Assembly (NCBI RefSeq): GCF_024763615.1
Contig: NC_077222.1
Coordinates: forward strand, 88,970,001-89,034,000
Source of the DNA: Phlebotomus papatasi
Lineage: Eukaryota > Arthropoda > Insecta > Diptera > Psychodidae
Reading direction: 5' to 3'
Length of the DNA: 64,000 bases
A program made the translations under genes and the position numbers. The notes beneath the pieces were generated by a model. It worked only from the letters and a program-made list of their open reading frames with translations. It was not told where the DNA came from and ran no database searches. This document shows, piece by piece, positions 45,529-56,518 of this stretch (position 1 is its first letter; the number at the start of each line of letters is the position of its first letter).

Positions 45529-46928
45529 GGTGTCTACACACTAGGCAAATTATTCCAATAATAACATTTCAAAGTGACATTGAAATAAAACTTCAATATT
45601 GAAGAGAATATTGAAACCAATATTGCAATATTTGCCTCCACACTGAACAAATTGACTTTAATATTAAAACTTCATTACAACTTATTAAAATACCATTCTA
45701 TTCAGAGATTCAGTTGCTTTAAAACATCGAAAAACTCTTGGAATTTGCATGTTTATGACCAGGAAGACATCTAAGAATATCATCGTAGACAGCACCAGAG
45801 ATTCTGCTGTATATCCTGCTCAATTCTCCCCAGAAACCCATCTATATCCTTATTTATGAGATTGTCTTCTCTATTTTGTCAAGAACACCCAAAATACTCA
45901 AGTTGGTCAGAAGATTTCTCCCGGTTTCTCCAGGAAATCACAGATCTTCTGGGATTTTCTTCTGTATTTTATCAAGAACACCTATAAAATACCCAAATTG
46001 GTCAGAAGATATCTCATGATTTCTCCAAGAAATCATAGATCTTATGGGATCTACGGAACCAAGAGAAATCTTCTGATCAAAATGAGTATTCCGGGCGTAC
46101 TTGACAAAATACAGAAGAAAATCCTAGAAGTTCTGTAATTTCTAGAGGATCCAGGAGAAATCTTCTGACGAATTTGGGTATTTTGGGTGTTCTTGACGAA
46201 ATACAGAAGAAAATCCCAGAAGATCTGTGATTTTCTGGAGAAACCAGGAGAAATTTTCTGATCAAATTGAGTATTCTGTGCGTATTTTATAAAATACACA
46301 ACAAAATCTCAGAAGATCTATGATTTCCTGGAGGAATCAACAAAAATCTTCTGACCAATTTGAGTATTCTGTGTGTATTCGACCAAGTGCACAACAAAAT
46401 TTCAGAGGAACTGTGATTTCCTGGAGGAAGCAGGTGAGAAGTGCTAAAAAAGCTGCGCTTTTAAGAAGATTTGACAAAATATACAGTGAAATTCCAAGAA
46501 TCTGAGATTTTCTGGAGGAAGCAGAAAGAGATGTGTCCTGACTTGGATTTTTATCTTTGATGTGTCTTCATTCATGAACAAGGAAATCCCAGCAGTTCTC
46601 TAATGTTCTGAATGAAGAAGATTACTGACCATTGAAAAATATTGAAGGAACTATCAAATCAATTTGATATTTAGAATTTCTTTGAAATTTTATTTTAATG
46701 TAACTGCAAATTTTTATTGACATTATTTGGCTATTCAAAAAATGAAATAAAATATTGAAAAAAATGCTCCATATTGAAATAAATATTGCAATAATTGCCT
46801 TCACACTGGACAATTTTCTTCAATATTGAAACTTTTATGTCAATAAATCTTTGCAATGTGGAGGCAAGTCTTGTCAATAATGGATATTGAAAAGAAATAT
46901 TGCAATAAATTTTGTCTAGTGTATAGCC
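45529..46928. mobile_element. 1.4-kb inverted-repeat element carrying a 92-bp tandem block
   Basis: The left end GGTGTCTACACACTAGGCAA and right end (minus) GGCTATACACTAGACAAA are related inverts. Behind each lies an inverted subterminal zone rich in CAATATTG (45560-45680 and 46770-46910). The centre (45880-46500) holds repeats of a 92-bp unit. No transposase is visible; the superfamily is undetermined. Confidence 0.65.
45880..46500. repeat. 92-bp tandem repeats in two orientations
   Basis: Units carrying GAAATCTTCTGA start at about 46066, 46157, 46250 and 46342, a 92-93-bp period. Two earlier units at about 45885-46060 are inverted relative to them. Confidence 0.8.
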
Positions 46929-47016
46929 AGCTTAAAACGAAGTCATTAAAAACGCAAACCACAAAAAACTGTAAAAAATTATTTTTTTACTGCTCGAAGT
47001 CTAATGGAGAGCGGTT

Positions 47017-47017
<1 letters not shown>

Positions 47018-47053
<36 letters not shown>

Positions 47054-47075
47054 TAATAATAATAATAATAATAAC

Positions 47076-47109
<34 letters not shown>

Positions 47110-47277
47110 GTGGCACAACATTCCATGAAGGAACAAGGCCTTCCCGCAAGAGGATTACTGGATGCAGCCCGAACACATTTAACGCCAGAAAAATTCCTGG
47201 TGACCTAAAGGAGATTCGAACCAGGAACACTTGCATCATAGAGCGAGTGCTCTACCACTTGACTCATTGAGTGCCCC
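47018..47277 (-). mobile_element. tRNA-derived SINE with ATT-repeat tail
   Basis: Read on the minus strand from 47277, the first 79 bases look like a tRNA: GGGGCAC start, A-box-like GAGTCAAGTGGTAGAGC, and B-box GGTTCGAATCT. A unique body of about 100 bases follows, ending GTGCCACC, and then an ATT repeat run (47018-47108). A tRNA head with A/B boxes plus a simple-repeat tail is the standard SINE layout. Confidence 0.85.
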
Positions 47278-48132
47278 GAGCGGTTATATAAACCACTATT
47301 TTTCAACTTGTGACACGGCTAGTGTCCATGACGGTAAGAAATACCTATACCAATTTCTGGTTTTCGACGACCATCCCCCTTAAATCAATATTACCTAACA
47401 CAGACTTTTTTTTCCTTTTTCTGCCACTCCTCTCATTTCCCTTCAAAACCTTTTTTTGGTTTGTTTCAAAAACTGGTCCTTTATTTTTTTTTCGAATACG
47501 TTTGGAGGTAGTAAAGGTATATATTTTGTCCTGAAGCATCTTTGTCCGAAAACCATTTCAATATCGAATTTTCGAGGGTAAAAGTACAACAATTTTTTCA
47601 ACCGATTTGCTGAAATTTGAACTTTTTTGAAAGATCTTGAAATTTACAATCCAGTTACATCGGACTTAATCGGTAATGTCAGTGGAGGACCTGTGCATAT
47701 TATATCTTTCTCGGATTTATTTTTTCATTTGTCCGTCTGCTTGTTAGTTAGTCTGGCTAAAATATTCTAAAATGTACTTTTTTTAATTCATTTTTTTTTT
47801 AAATTTTGGAATGATTTTTTGAACTGAATCGTTAGTAAATCGGTACGCACTCAGAAACAAACTCACTCTGCACTCTGCAAAGCTAGGACGCTTTCCCATC
47901 TGTTATAAGTTTGTATAGCCTTAGTCAAGAACTTTATGTAACTTATGTGAATTATGTCTTGTTCCTGGGTATTCCAATAAAATCAATTAGAATCTAGGGG
48001 TTAAATTCTTGAACGTTACCAGTCACAACTGGTTACTAGTTACTTTCTTTTCGTTTGTCTATTGCCTGGTTAATCGAATATTTAGCCATAGTCAAAAGCA
48101 ATTATCTCGTACAGCACTCTTTTTTGTATTAA
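47278..48132. other. Non-coding stretch
   Basis: No gene is recognised. It has poly-T tracts and scattered ATCGGT motifs like those at 36050 and 61500. Confidence 0.45.
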
Positions 48133-48655
48133 CCCTTTAACGACGAGACAGTTTTCGCTTACCGAAAATCACCAATAAAAATGAAACCGATAAACAAAAT
48201 TTGTAATGCGTTTTACACCTAAACTTCGAAAAGCCAACAGAGTCTGATTTGTTGTATTTTTTGTCTCTATGAACGATAGGGACAAAAATAGCCCAAAATT
48301 TTTAAGTAATTTTTCTGACGATACCAATAACGGATAATTTTCATTCTAATGAAAAATATTATGTTTGAGTATTGTAGTTTCTTTTTCCAAAACGGATTTG
48401 CTTCAAAAAAAAAAAAAACTGAAAGTATAAAAAATAATTAAAATCAATTTTCAATATGAGAATTTAAAAATTCGTCATTTTTTAGCTTAAATATTTACTA
48501 TACAACAAATAGCTGAAGACTTACAAAAAATATCCTAGATTCCTTCAACCTTCTACTTTACAATTATGTACAAACATAAGAAAAAAATTAGTTTAGATAG
48601 TCAGGAAAAATTATTTTCTTTATGGGACACCGGTGTTCCAATCGTCCTTAAAGGG
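48133..48655. mobile_element. piggyBac-like MITE (523 bp)
   Basis: TTAA at 48129-48132 and 48656-48659. Termini CCCTTTAACGACGA and TCGTCCTTAAAGGG are inverted with one difference. CCCTTT ends with TTAA target sites are typical of piggyBac. A GACACCGGTGTTCC hairpin lies near the right end. Confidence 0.85.
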
Positions 48656-48659
48656 TTAA

Positions 48660-50566
48660 TCCAAAACACTTTCCCTTCTTTTAAGCTGTGAGGCAAAATT
48701 ATCTTTATAAAATATATTAACCAGTAACCAGTCGAAAATTTAACTAGAAATACTAAAATTTTAAGGTTTAATAAATCGAAAAAAATACATTTTCAGTTAA
48801 AGCTTTTGCTAGTAAAATTCCTATGAAACATATTTCAATATAAATGTACATAGCAATTTAGTTCAATGTTTTTTATTGAATTTATTACAGAAAAAAAATT
48901 AATAAGAAAAAAACTTTTGTAGAGGAAAAAGCTTTCGCTGGAAAATTTCATTCTGAATAGATTCCAACTGTGATTCTCTTCAAATAGCGTTACAAAATCA
49001 ATCCTCTCGATTGCAGACAAACATTCGCACTGTGCCACAAATGCAAACAAACCGAGAAGTTGCAAACCCCCTGAAGAGCTCTTCAATTGAGATGAAGTGC
49101 ACCAGAAAAAGGTCGTTTCTGAGAGTGAACTCAAAAAGTTGTCCCCCAATGCAAAAAGTCTCTCCATCACTTTTGTGTCCCTTCAATTCCCAGCATCCAA
49201 AAGCTCTTCGTGGTATTTCCTTGTTCCGCCAGCGCTAACAAAAATGCACCAAGGGCAGTGGAATATGATGAAGATAAACAGAAAAGTTTCAAGTGCATCG
49301 AGAGTGGTGTTTGAGGAATCCTCCGAAGCAGTAAATTTGTGCAATGATTGTGAGAAAAAACATGCTCACAAACTTGTGGTTCAGTCGTTTTTTTTTGTGT
49401 TTTTGTGTGTTGGAGGTAATGAAAAATGCTCAAGTGAAAAGTTTTATAGACACAGACGAGATTTTTCTTTCACCACTCGAGCAAAATTGACTCTATATAT
49501 CTTTTTTCTTTCTTTCTTGCAGGGGGGAATATTTGGTGCATGGAGTAAAGAGCATGGGGTTCTAGAGATAGGAAGAAAGTACGATGAAGATTTTCCGTGC
49601 GAGATTTTCAAATTAATTTCGCGCAGCACTTGAAATCATCCCACCATCCCGCTGCCAAGGGCTTATCCCCGGACGTGGATGATGAGGATAATTGAGAGTC
49701 ACTTCTATATCTTTTCTGGATGCTGAATGACGCGAAAATATTTCGCTGGGAGGTATGGGATGAGAAATATGCGCTTAAGGGTGTGAATGAGAGAACCTCA
49801 AATGGATCATCATTTTTAAACTACCCCCGGAGCTGTCTTCCTTCCCATTTCACTTCTTCTCTGCCCTTTATCCCATGGACTTGAGAGCCAAGTGGTGTAA
49901 AACGCAGAGAAATTCATGTGACACGTACATTTTCTCTGTGCCTCGCGTTTGAATCCATATCACGTAGAACATAAGTTTTGCCCCAAACCATTGGATGAAC
50001 CTCCCTTGGGATAAAATTATTTTCACTGGGTTGCCACCCCTTTCTTTTGCTCTGCCCCCCTCCGGAACACCAGAAGTGATTCGGTGGAAATTGTCGTGAA
50101 TGCTGTGGCCAGAAATCTGTTATTGCCTCTGTACAAGTCGCAATATAAAACCTACATGGTTATTGGTATTGGGATTCTAAGGGTGGTCATTTAACGAGGA
50201 TTTCCTTGTCCATGTTCTTTTGTAATTTTTTTTTTTAAAGAAATGACGGAAATGACTATAGTATCTTGTATTCTTCAAGACTGAATGAGACCAATAGAAA
50301 TGGTGAATCTATAAAGAAATATTTATTGTAGAAGTAATGCTACAATAGTTTATTTTATTTGGTCAATTACAGCCTCTCTATACACCACAAAAATTAGCTC
50401 CGTATTTATACAAATTGTCTGCGATTGTGTAGGAAAACTGTCAAGACAAAAATATTTCTAGTACGTATAGGCCATCAGGTTAAGAAACCATATCTTTAAT
50501 TTTCAACAGTATTATCGTTTAAATTTAAATTTAATCAAAATCGGAAAGTACAATTGAAAATATTTA
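48660..50566. other. Non-coding stretch, GC-richer island
   Basis: 49000-50060 is GC-richer single-copy-like DNA. A 178-codon frame at 49097-49633 includes T-rich low complexity and overlaps open frames on the other strand, so I do not call it. Confidence 0.45.
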
Positions 50567-50673
50567 ACCCTCTAACGGTGTTTTCTTTAATATTGGAAAA
50601 ACAAGTTCTAAAACAATGTTTTCTAGGATAATTATGATCCAATAAAGTCGAAAAAACCATCCATTCTTCATTA

Positions 50674-51940
50674 GGGTAATTGGCCTAAAGCGAGACAGTT
50701 TGGAAAGTTGGACAAAGCAGTGTGGAATGTGAGACACCTCCTTAAAAACTTGATAATAAATCAATTAAATATTCCAATTTTCGATAAAAAGATTATTAAA
50801 CTTAATTTTCTGATTATTTGAGAAGTTAAAAATGCAAAAGTCGTTATTAAACAATCAAAGGGTGACTTGCAAGAAGAATTTAAAATATGTATTGCATGCG
50901 AGATATTCATAACCTTGACACAGTAGTTGTCATTTTCACTGTTTCTTATGGAAGTTGCTAGGAAAATATCAAAGTGTTTTGTTTGATTTTTCGTCATATT
51001 TTGTGAAATATTGTTAAGTCCACAGTGAAAATCGAAGGACATACATCCATTTAAAATGTGAATAAAAAATATTTCTGAAATTACATTTAAAAGGGAGAAA
51101 AAAGTGATTTAATTTCGCGTTTCTTTCAAAACAAGTTTTATGAAATCTTGGACAAATTAATTTTGTGAATGAATTTGGTGATTTTGTGCAGTGAAATCAT
51201 GTTAAAAAGGACGACAAAGATCCTTAAGTACCCGGAGAAATAGTTGCAACAGCAGTTAGCAGCTGATAAGGAGAAAATCACATGGAAAAGGCTGCAAAGA
51301 TATCCAGATTCCGAAGATCACTTTTTCTGACAGATTTTATAGTAAATATCGCAAAAACTCTTGGAGAAAGACAAATAGGAGCCTCTACAGAACTCCCAAA
51401 GCAAGTGGAAAAGGATTTGAACGGATGGGGAATTGAAATGTGCTAAAAATTGCATCCGGTTTAATGCTATAACTGCTGGATAACGCAAGGCGTCTGTGAA
51501 ATTTACAGGAACCTCTTTTTGGTTGGGCGTCCAAGAAGTTCTTGGTAATTAGCGTTCCTCAACTGTTACCCGGACATAAAGGAGGGATTAGAATAAACAT
51601 CAAATGTGCAAGTATACAGAGAAAACCCTCAACATTTAATTTTCTATATATTTTGTATGATATTTTGTCATTAATATCACTATGTCCAACTTTCCAAAAG
51701 TTTTTGTCCAACTTTCCAAAATTTTGTCCACCTTTTCAAAATGTGTTATTTTTTAATTTCCGTGAATTTTCCGATTATTCGTTTGGAATATTTAATAACA
51801 ACTGTTAAGATTCTGACAAAATATTTGTCAAAGATTCCCACGATACAAAAAAAAATGGTAAAAAATAATTATTTAGTCAGTTTAAAAATGGATTTGAAAT
51901 TGAATTTTTTCTTAAGTGTCTCGCTTTCCACCATTCACCC
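50674..51940 (+). mobile_element. pogo-like DNA transposon relic (1267 bp)
   Basis: TA at 50672-50673 and 51941-51942. Termini GGGTAATTGGCCTAAAGCGA and its imperfect inverse share about 26 bp ending in GCGAGACA. The interior holds broken transposase pieces (see 51195-51590). It is internally deleted and multiply frameshifted. Confidence 0.8.
51195..51590 (+). pseudogene. Fragment of pogo/Tigger-type transposase DNA-binding region
   Basis: Piecewise translation gives a STELPKQVEKDLNGW-like stretch (about 51386-51432) and NLFLVGRPRSSW (about 51505-51542). These match the second (CENP-B-like) helix-turn-helix region of pogo-type transposases, where a Pro-Leu-x-x-x-x-E-L run and a GRPG-x-x-W motif are usual. 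Stops and frameshifts separate them, and the DDE domain is absent. It is not functional. Confidence 0.65.
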
Positions 51941-52389
51941 TATCTCTTTTAGTTTAGGCGCTAGGTGAAAAATATAAAAATTTTTTGAAACTCTTTTTGC
52001 TTCTAAAATTCTCATTTTTAGTTTTTTCAAATTTTTTAAATAAAATATACAAAGTAGAATGACATATCTTTCAGTAAAAAATAAATATATTTTAGTCAGA
52101 TAACATTAAATCGGTATTTTTTATGGAAATTGGAAATAAGTTTTTTTGCACAAATATTTTTTGTTGCTTTTTCTCTGACCTGTCACGCAAAACTGGGAAT
52201 AGCAACAAAACGAAGAGTCAAAATGAGTTCAAACTTTCAATAGATGTTTATAAGACTATTACCGAGGACATTATAGCACTTTTAAATAAATAAAACCTTT
52301 ATTGTCGCTGTAAATGTGATTTTTGTGAAGACCGCCTGGAGGCGGTCTTACCCGTTAGAGGGTTTAAGATTTACTGTAGGAATCATAAG

Positions 52390-53060
52390 TTTGTTGCGGT
52401 GCTCATTTCTATTGAAATACATATACTTTCTCAAGGTTTGGAAAAAAAATTTTCATTGTGATTAAAATTAATTTTAAAAAATTTAAACATTTCATCGATC
52501 AAAAGTTTGTTACGGTCTACACTATTACTTAATATTTTCACCATTCTTGCGAGACAATTCAGCAGTTCGTTCAGGTTTCGAAAGACAAAGCTTCCTATAC
52601 TTGTTTTGTATGAAAATTGGCCCAGGTCTCAAGGATGATCTGCCTCAAATCCTTCAAACAATGAATGAAGTATCTGAGCGGCGATTTTGATTTTTAAGAA
52701 AAATCAAATATTTTCAATGGTTGAGAGGTCTAGCTTTTGACATGCCCAGTTCATAAGGTTAATGCCTTTATCCTAAAGGTATTTTGTTATGTTTTTGGCC
52801 TTGTGAAATGGTGCGTTGTTTTGTTGTAGGATAAAATTGGCATCATGTGTTTAATATTTTGCAACAAACGTCGCTGCAAAGATTTTTGTGTTTTTCCTGT
52901 CCTGAAAGGATAAGACAATCCTGACGCAACCTGAGGAAGTTTCATCTTCCTATTTTCAATGCCCTTGATACTGGTTCAAATTAAGTTTTATCTCGTTCCA
53001 ATAATTAATGTTTAGTACGTTTAAAAATGTTTAGTTTAATTTTTCAGAGCTATAAAGCCT
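52390..53060 (-). pseudogene. Dead Tc1/mariner-like transposase
   Basis: On the minus strand, about 52840-52700 reads QQNNAPFHKAKN then GINLMNWACQ and LDLSTIENI. These correspond to the QDNAPxH and WPxxSPDLNPIE catalytic-domain landmarks of Tc1-type transposases. The usual catalytic Asp is Asn here, and in-frame stops occur within the IENLW region. The 5' (DNA-binding) part is not recognisable. It is an old, inactive copy. Confidence 0.78.
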
Positions 53061-53169
53061 TGTTAAAGTTGTCATTTTGTATTTGGCCTTATCTGATAAT
53101 TTGACAATCATATTAGGAAAGAATTTGCGAAAGATTTTGCCCCATTCTATGAATAATTTAAGTTATTTA

Positions 53170-53533
53170 GGGGAATCGTGCCAAATTAGAGATAGTTTGC
53201 AATATCAGACACTTCTTTTGGTTAGATGTACAGTACACTGCCAAAGAAACGAAAGAGTGTCGCCTCTACAAACGAGATATTATAAAGAAATCCTTGGAAG
53301 AGTTCCAAAAACGCAAGAGACTTTGAGTAACTTGGTGTCCGATATAGCAAACAAAGCAATATCTGTATTTTTATTCAATTTCAAATGTATTAAGGATAAT
53401 TTTCGAGAAGGAAATATGACAGAGTGTTTTTAAAGGTTCTTCTGAGTAAAAAAAATTAAATTTGTAATAAAGATATTATTATTAGGATTCTCGGGTTCGT
53501 GTTTAACATGTCCGAAATTAGGAACAGTTGCTC
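53170..53533 (+). mobile_element. Divergent family A MITE (364 bp)
   Basis: GGGGAATCGTGCCAAATTAG starts after TA at 53168-53169. The right end (TCCGAAATTAGGAACAGTTG, then TA) is a degraded inverse. The interior contains GTGTCGCCTCTACAAACGAG and CCTTGGAAGAGTTCC, the same internal landmarks as copies 1 and 2. Confidence 0.65.
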
Positions 53534-53535
53534 TA

Positions 53536-55349
53536 AAAAAAGAAAAGCTACTTATTTAGCTACATAACATTTCAAGATTGATAGCAATAGCCGTGATATG
53601 AAATAAATCTCACTATGAAAAACCTAAAATATGCCATAGTGAGTGGATTGGTGAGGAATTCAACTCCACAGTTGGGATGTAAGACTGTATAATTCCAATA
53701 TAGAGAATCCAGTGAAATGGATTATTGCGGGTGAATTGTGGAAAAAGGGGATTGTGGTGAGGAAAATTGCTGGTGGAGACAAGTCCAATTGTCGTAGGAT
53801 GGTGCATACGAAAAATTGGTCCACATAACCCACCAGATTAAGTGTGCGAGATGTGAAGAAACACTCAATATGGTTTATGTCAGAAAGCTTTCTACTTGAT
53901 GCCGTTTGAGAAATGGTTTGGCAACCATTCAAAATGAAAATGTCATGTTTCTGGGGTTAAATCGCCTCCCGTTTTTTTTCCCAACCATCTTCCCAGCTAC
54001 ATATTTTTGCACCATCAGCTCTCCTCTTTGCTTTCCCACCTCCCCGCCAAAAATGAAGAAAACGTTAGAAATGCCAATTCTGAAGATCATTTTCTTGCTC
54101 TTCTTGCTCCCTTTCAATGATGTGTCAAAATAATCCATTGAGAAAATGGAAGAATTTATCGAAGACTTGCTACCATATCAATCTCTTGCATTTCTTACCA
54201 AAAGTTTCTGACAATTTTCACCTTCCCAAGTGTACGTGAAAAAGCATTCTGCCCTAGAGTGTCACAAATATGTCAGGTTCATGCCAGAGCTCTCAGCTAC
54301 AACTTACCTAGAAAAATAAAAGAGAAGAGATAGAAATTAATTATTTGCTTACATGAAAATTCTGAATGTTTTTGAACAATTATCTTGTTCTATTTATCAA
54401 ATCAACTTCCTCATATTTGGGCCAAAAAAAAAAACACCAGAGAGACAGTCGTGTGAATAACATCCTGTTATGCTTAATAGTTTCATTTCTATCCCTGTCG
54501 CAAGCTTTTTGGTGCCACGCATGTGGAAATTTGATAAAAAGAAGATTAGGTTGTCTGCCAGCAAAATGGCAAATGCAGAAAGGCATCCGTGGCAAAATAT
54601 CAACCTAAAAGGCAGCATCAAAAAGCTCCTAAACACACAAAAGAGCCAACATTCTTATCGGTTTCACGGATTCATACAATACAAAATGACTTTCACACCC
54701 TCCTTTGCACATTGTATACGAATATCTAGGACAGGAGACACAATTTACGCCCAAAATTGCCATCAGCCTGCAGATCTTGTGGCCTTTTCTCCAAAGAGGA
54801 ACATTTCCTCCTCCGGGATTCTTTTGTTGTACCCAAATGGAGGCGCCTGGTAAAAGCATTCACCATCCCTCGCTTCTCCACGACAGAGAGAAAGAGCTTG
54901 CCCAAAGGAAAATTTGTGGATGGGAAAGCTCAGTGGCTTGGGTGCAAAAAAAATCCAATAAACATGGAAATTTTCAATGCAAGTAGATGCTTCATAATAG
55001 TGCAGTGTTTGGTCTTTGTAAGTTTAATGAGATTTGTGTAAATAAAGTTCAAAGCTCTTTGGGAGAAATTTATAGAGAGACAGAGAGCGTTTAGTGTTAA
55101 GCTGCAAATACAGATTCAAAGTGCATAGTTTGAATTAGTTTAGAAGTTTCTTGCAAAATTATTTGTTTTTAATTAAAAGCAATCGTATTTATTTAACCTT
55201 CATGTGACTCATAAACTAGCTTTTAATGCAAGCACTAAAAAGCTCGTGTTTAAAGCAATGAAGGTTTCTAATGGAAATAGAGTTTAGTCCAATTTTTTGA
55301 ATACGTTTTTAAAGTAAGCTTTAGTGTACTTATAAAATAATGCAATTCA
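53536..55349. other. Non-coding stretch, GC-richer island
   Basis: 53600-55080 is single-copy-like. Several short frames on both strands overlap one another, and none has a recognisable domain. Confidence 0.45.
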
Positions 55350-55359
55350 GGCTGCGACT

Positions 55360-56062
55360 TTTTGGCCAGTAAATTTTGGTCAGTAAAAAATAAAATTTGG
55401 TCAGTAAAAAATTAAATATGGTCAGTTAAAAATCAAATATGGTCAGTAACATATTAAATATGGCCAGTAAAAAACTTTAAAAAATAGATAAAAAAAACTA
55501 AAAAATAAAGAATCTGGTCAGTAAAAATCAAATTTTATCAGCCTATATTTTGGTCAGAAAAAAAAATCAAATTTGGTCAGTATAAAATAAAATTTGGGCA
55601 GTAAAAAATCAAATTCGGCCGGAGAAAAGTCATACTTGGTCGGTAAAAAGTTAAATTTGGTAAATAAAAAATAAAATTTGGGTAGTATAAAATAAAATTT
55701 TGTCAGTAAAAAATCAAATTCGGCCGGAGAAAAATCAAATTTGGTCGGTAAAAAGTCAAATTTGGTCAGTAAAAAATCAAATTTGGTCAGTGATTTTTTA
55801 CTGATCAAATTTGACTTTGCACCGACCAATTTTATTTTTTACTGACCATATTTAATTTTTTACTGACCATATTTAATTTTTTACTGACCAAATTTGATTT
55901 TTTTACTGACCAATTTGACTTTTTACCGACCAAATTTAATTTTTTACTGATTTTTTAAAGTTTTTACTGATCATAATTTAATTTTTTACTGACCGAATTC
56001 GATTTTTTACTGACCACTATTTTATTTTTTACTGACCAATTTGAATTTTTACTGACCAAAAA
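55360..56062. repeat. Giant palindromic minisatellite
   Basis: A unit of about 20-21 bp, TTTGGTCAGTAAAAAATCAAA, is repeated roughly 20 times in one orientation (55360-55790), then about a dozen times inverted (ACTGACCAAATTTGATTTTT) to 56062. The orientation flips at about 55790. The whole block could fold into one long hairpin. Confidence 0.92.
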
Positions 56063-56308
56063 GATTTTGCCTACAATTCATATAATTTAGACAAAATAAA
56101 AATGTATTCCATACATTGTCCATAAACATTGTGGACTTGACGAATGAGATAACAAATTTTCGAAACGTCGTAAGAGAAGGAAATAGAAAAGTTCAAAAAA
56201 GGCCTAGTATACCGTTATTTTTGACTCTAATAATTTTTCTTGAAGACACTTTTAGTTCCGTAACTATTATTATAAAATATAAATTTATTGTTTTGATTAG
56301 ATCTAAAA

Positions 56309-56518
56309 GGGGGAAGGGTACACCTTTGAATTGGGGAAGTTTTAAATTTTTTTTCTTTTATTTTATAACGGAACTGGAGCTTACCGTGATAATGTCTAGC
56401 TTTAAAAACCCGTTTGTGCAGCTAAAAAACATTATGATAAACTTTAACTCCTTCTAAAAATAGGAGAAAAGAGTTCGTTTTTAAAAGTCCCCCATTTCAA
56501 AGGTGCCACATTTCTCCC
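56309..56518. mobile_element. MITE family B, copy 3 (about 210 bp)
   Basis: GGGGGAAGGGTACACCTTTG at the left, AAAGGTGCCACATTTCTCCC at the right, then TA. The pattern of ends is the same as 34480-34635 and 45043-45242. Confidence 0.65.

Larger units (their letters stand above)
50571..52362. mobile_element. piggyBac-like MITE split by a pogo-like element
   Basis: The left end is TTAA then CCCTCTAACGG, and the right end is CCGTTAGAGGG then TTTAA. Removing the nested element (50674-51940) leaves about 525 bp, essentially the length of the piggyBac-like MITE at 48133-48655. A GACCGCCTGGAGGCGGTC hairpin sits near its right end, in the same place as in that copy. Confidence 0.7.

Noticed and set aside
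45529..46928. hAT element with 8-bp target duplication
   Set aside because: The 8 bases on each side agree at only about half the positions, so the superfamily is left open.
47004..47270. Open frame encoding a long Asn run (or Leu on the other strand)
   Set aside because: It is the translation of an AAT/ATT microsatellite at the tail of a SINE; no start context or domain.
49097..49633. 178-codon open frame
   Set aside because: Poly-Phe low complexity from a T-run, several competing frames on both strands, and no domain.
55554..55829. Frame with repeated KFDFLLT-like peptide
   Set aside because: It is the translation of the 20-21-bp minisatellite; the periodicity is in the DNA, and the frame ends at the array's flip point.
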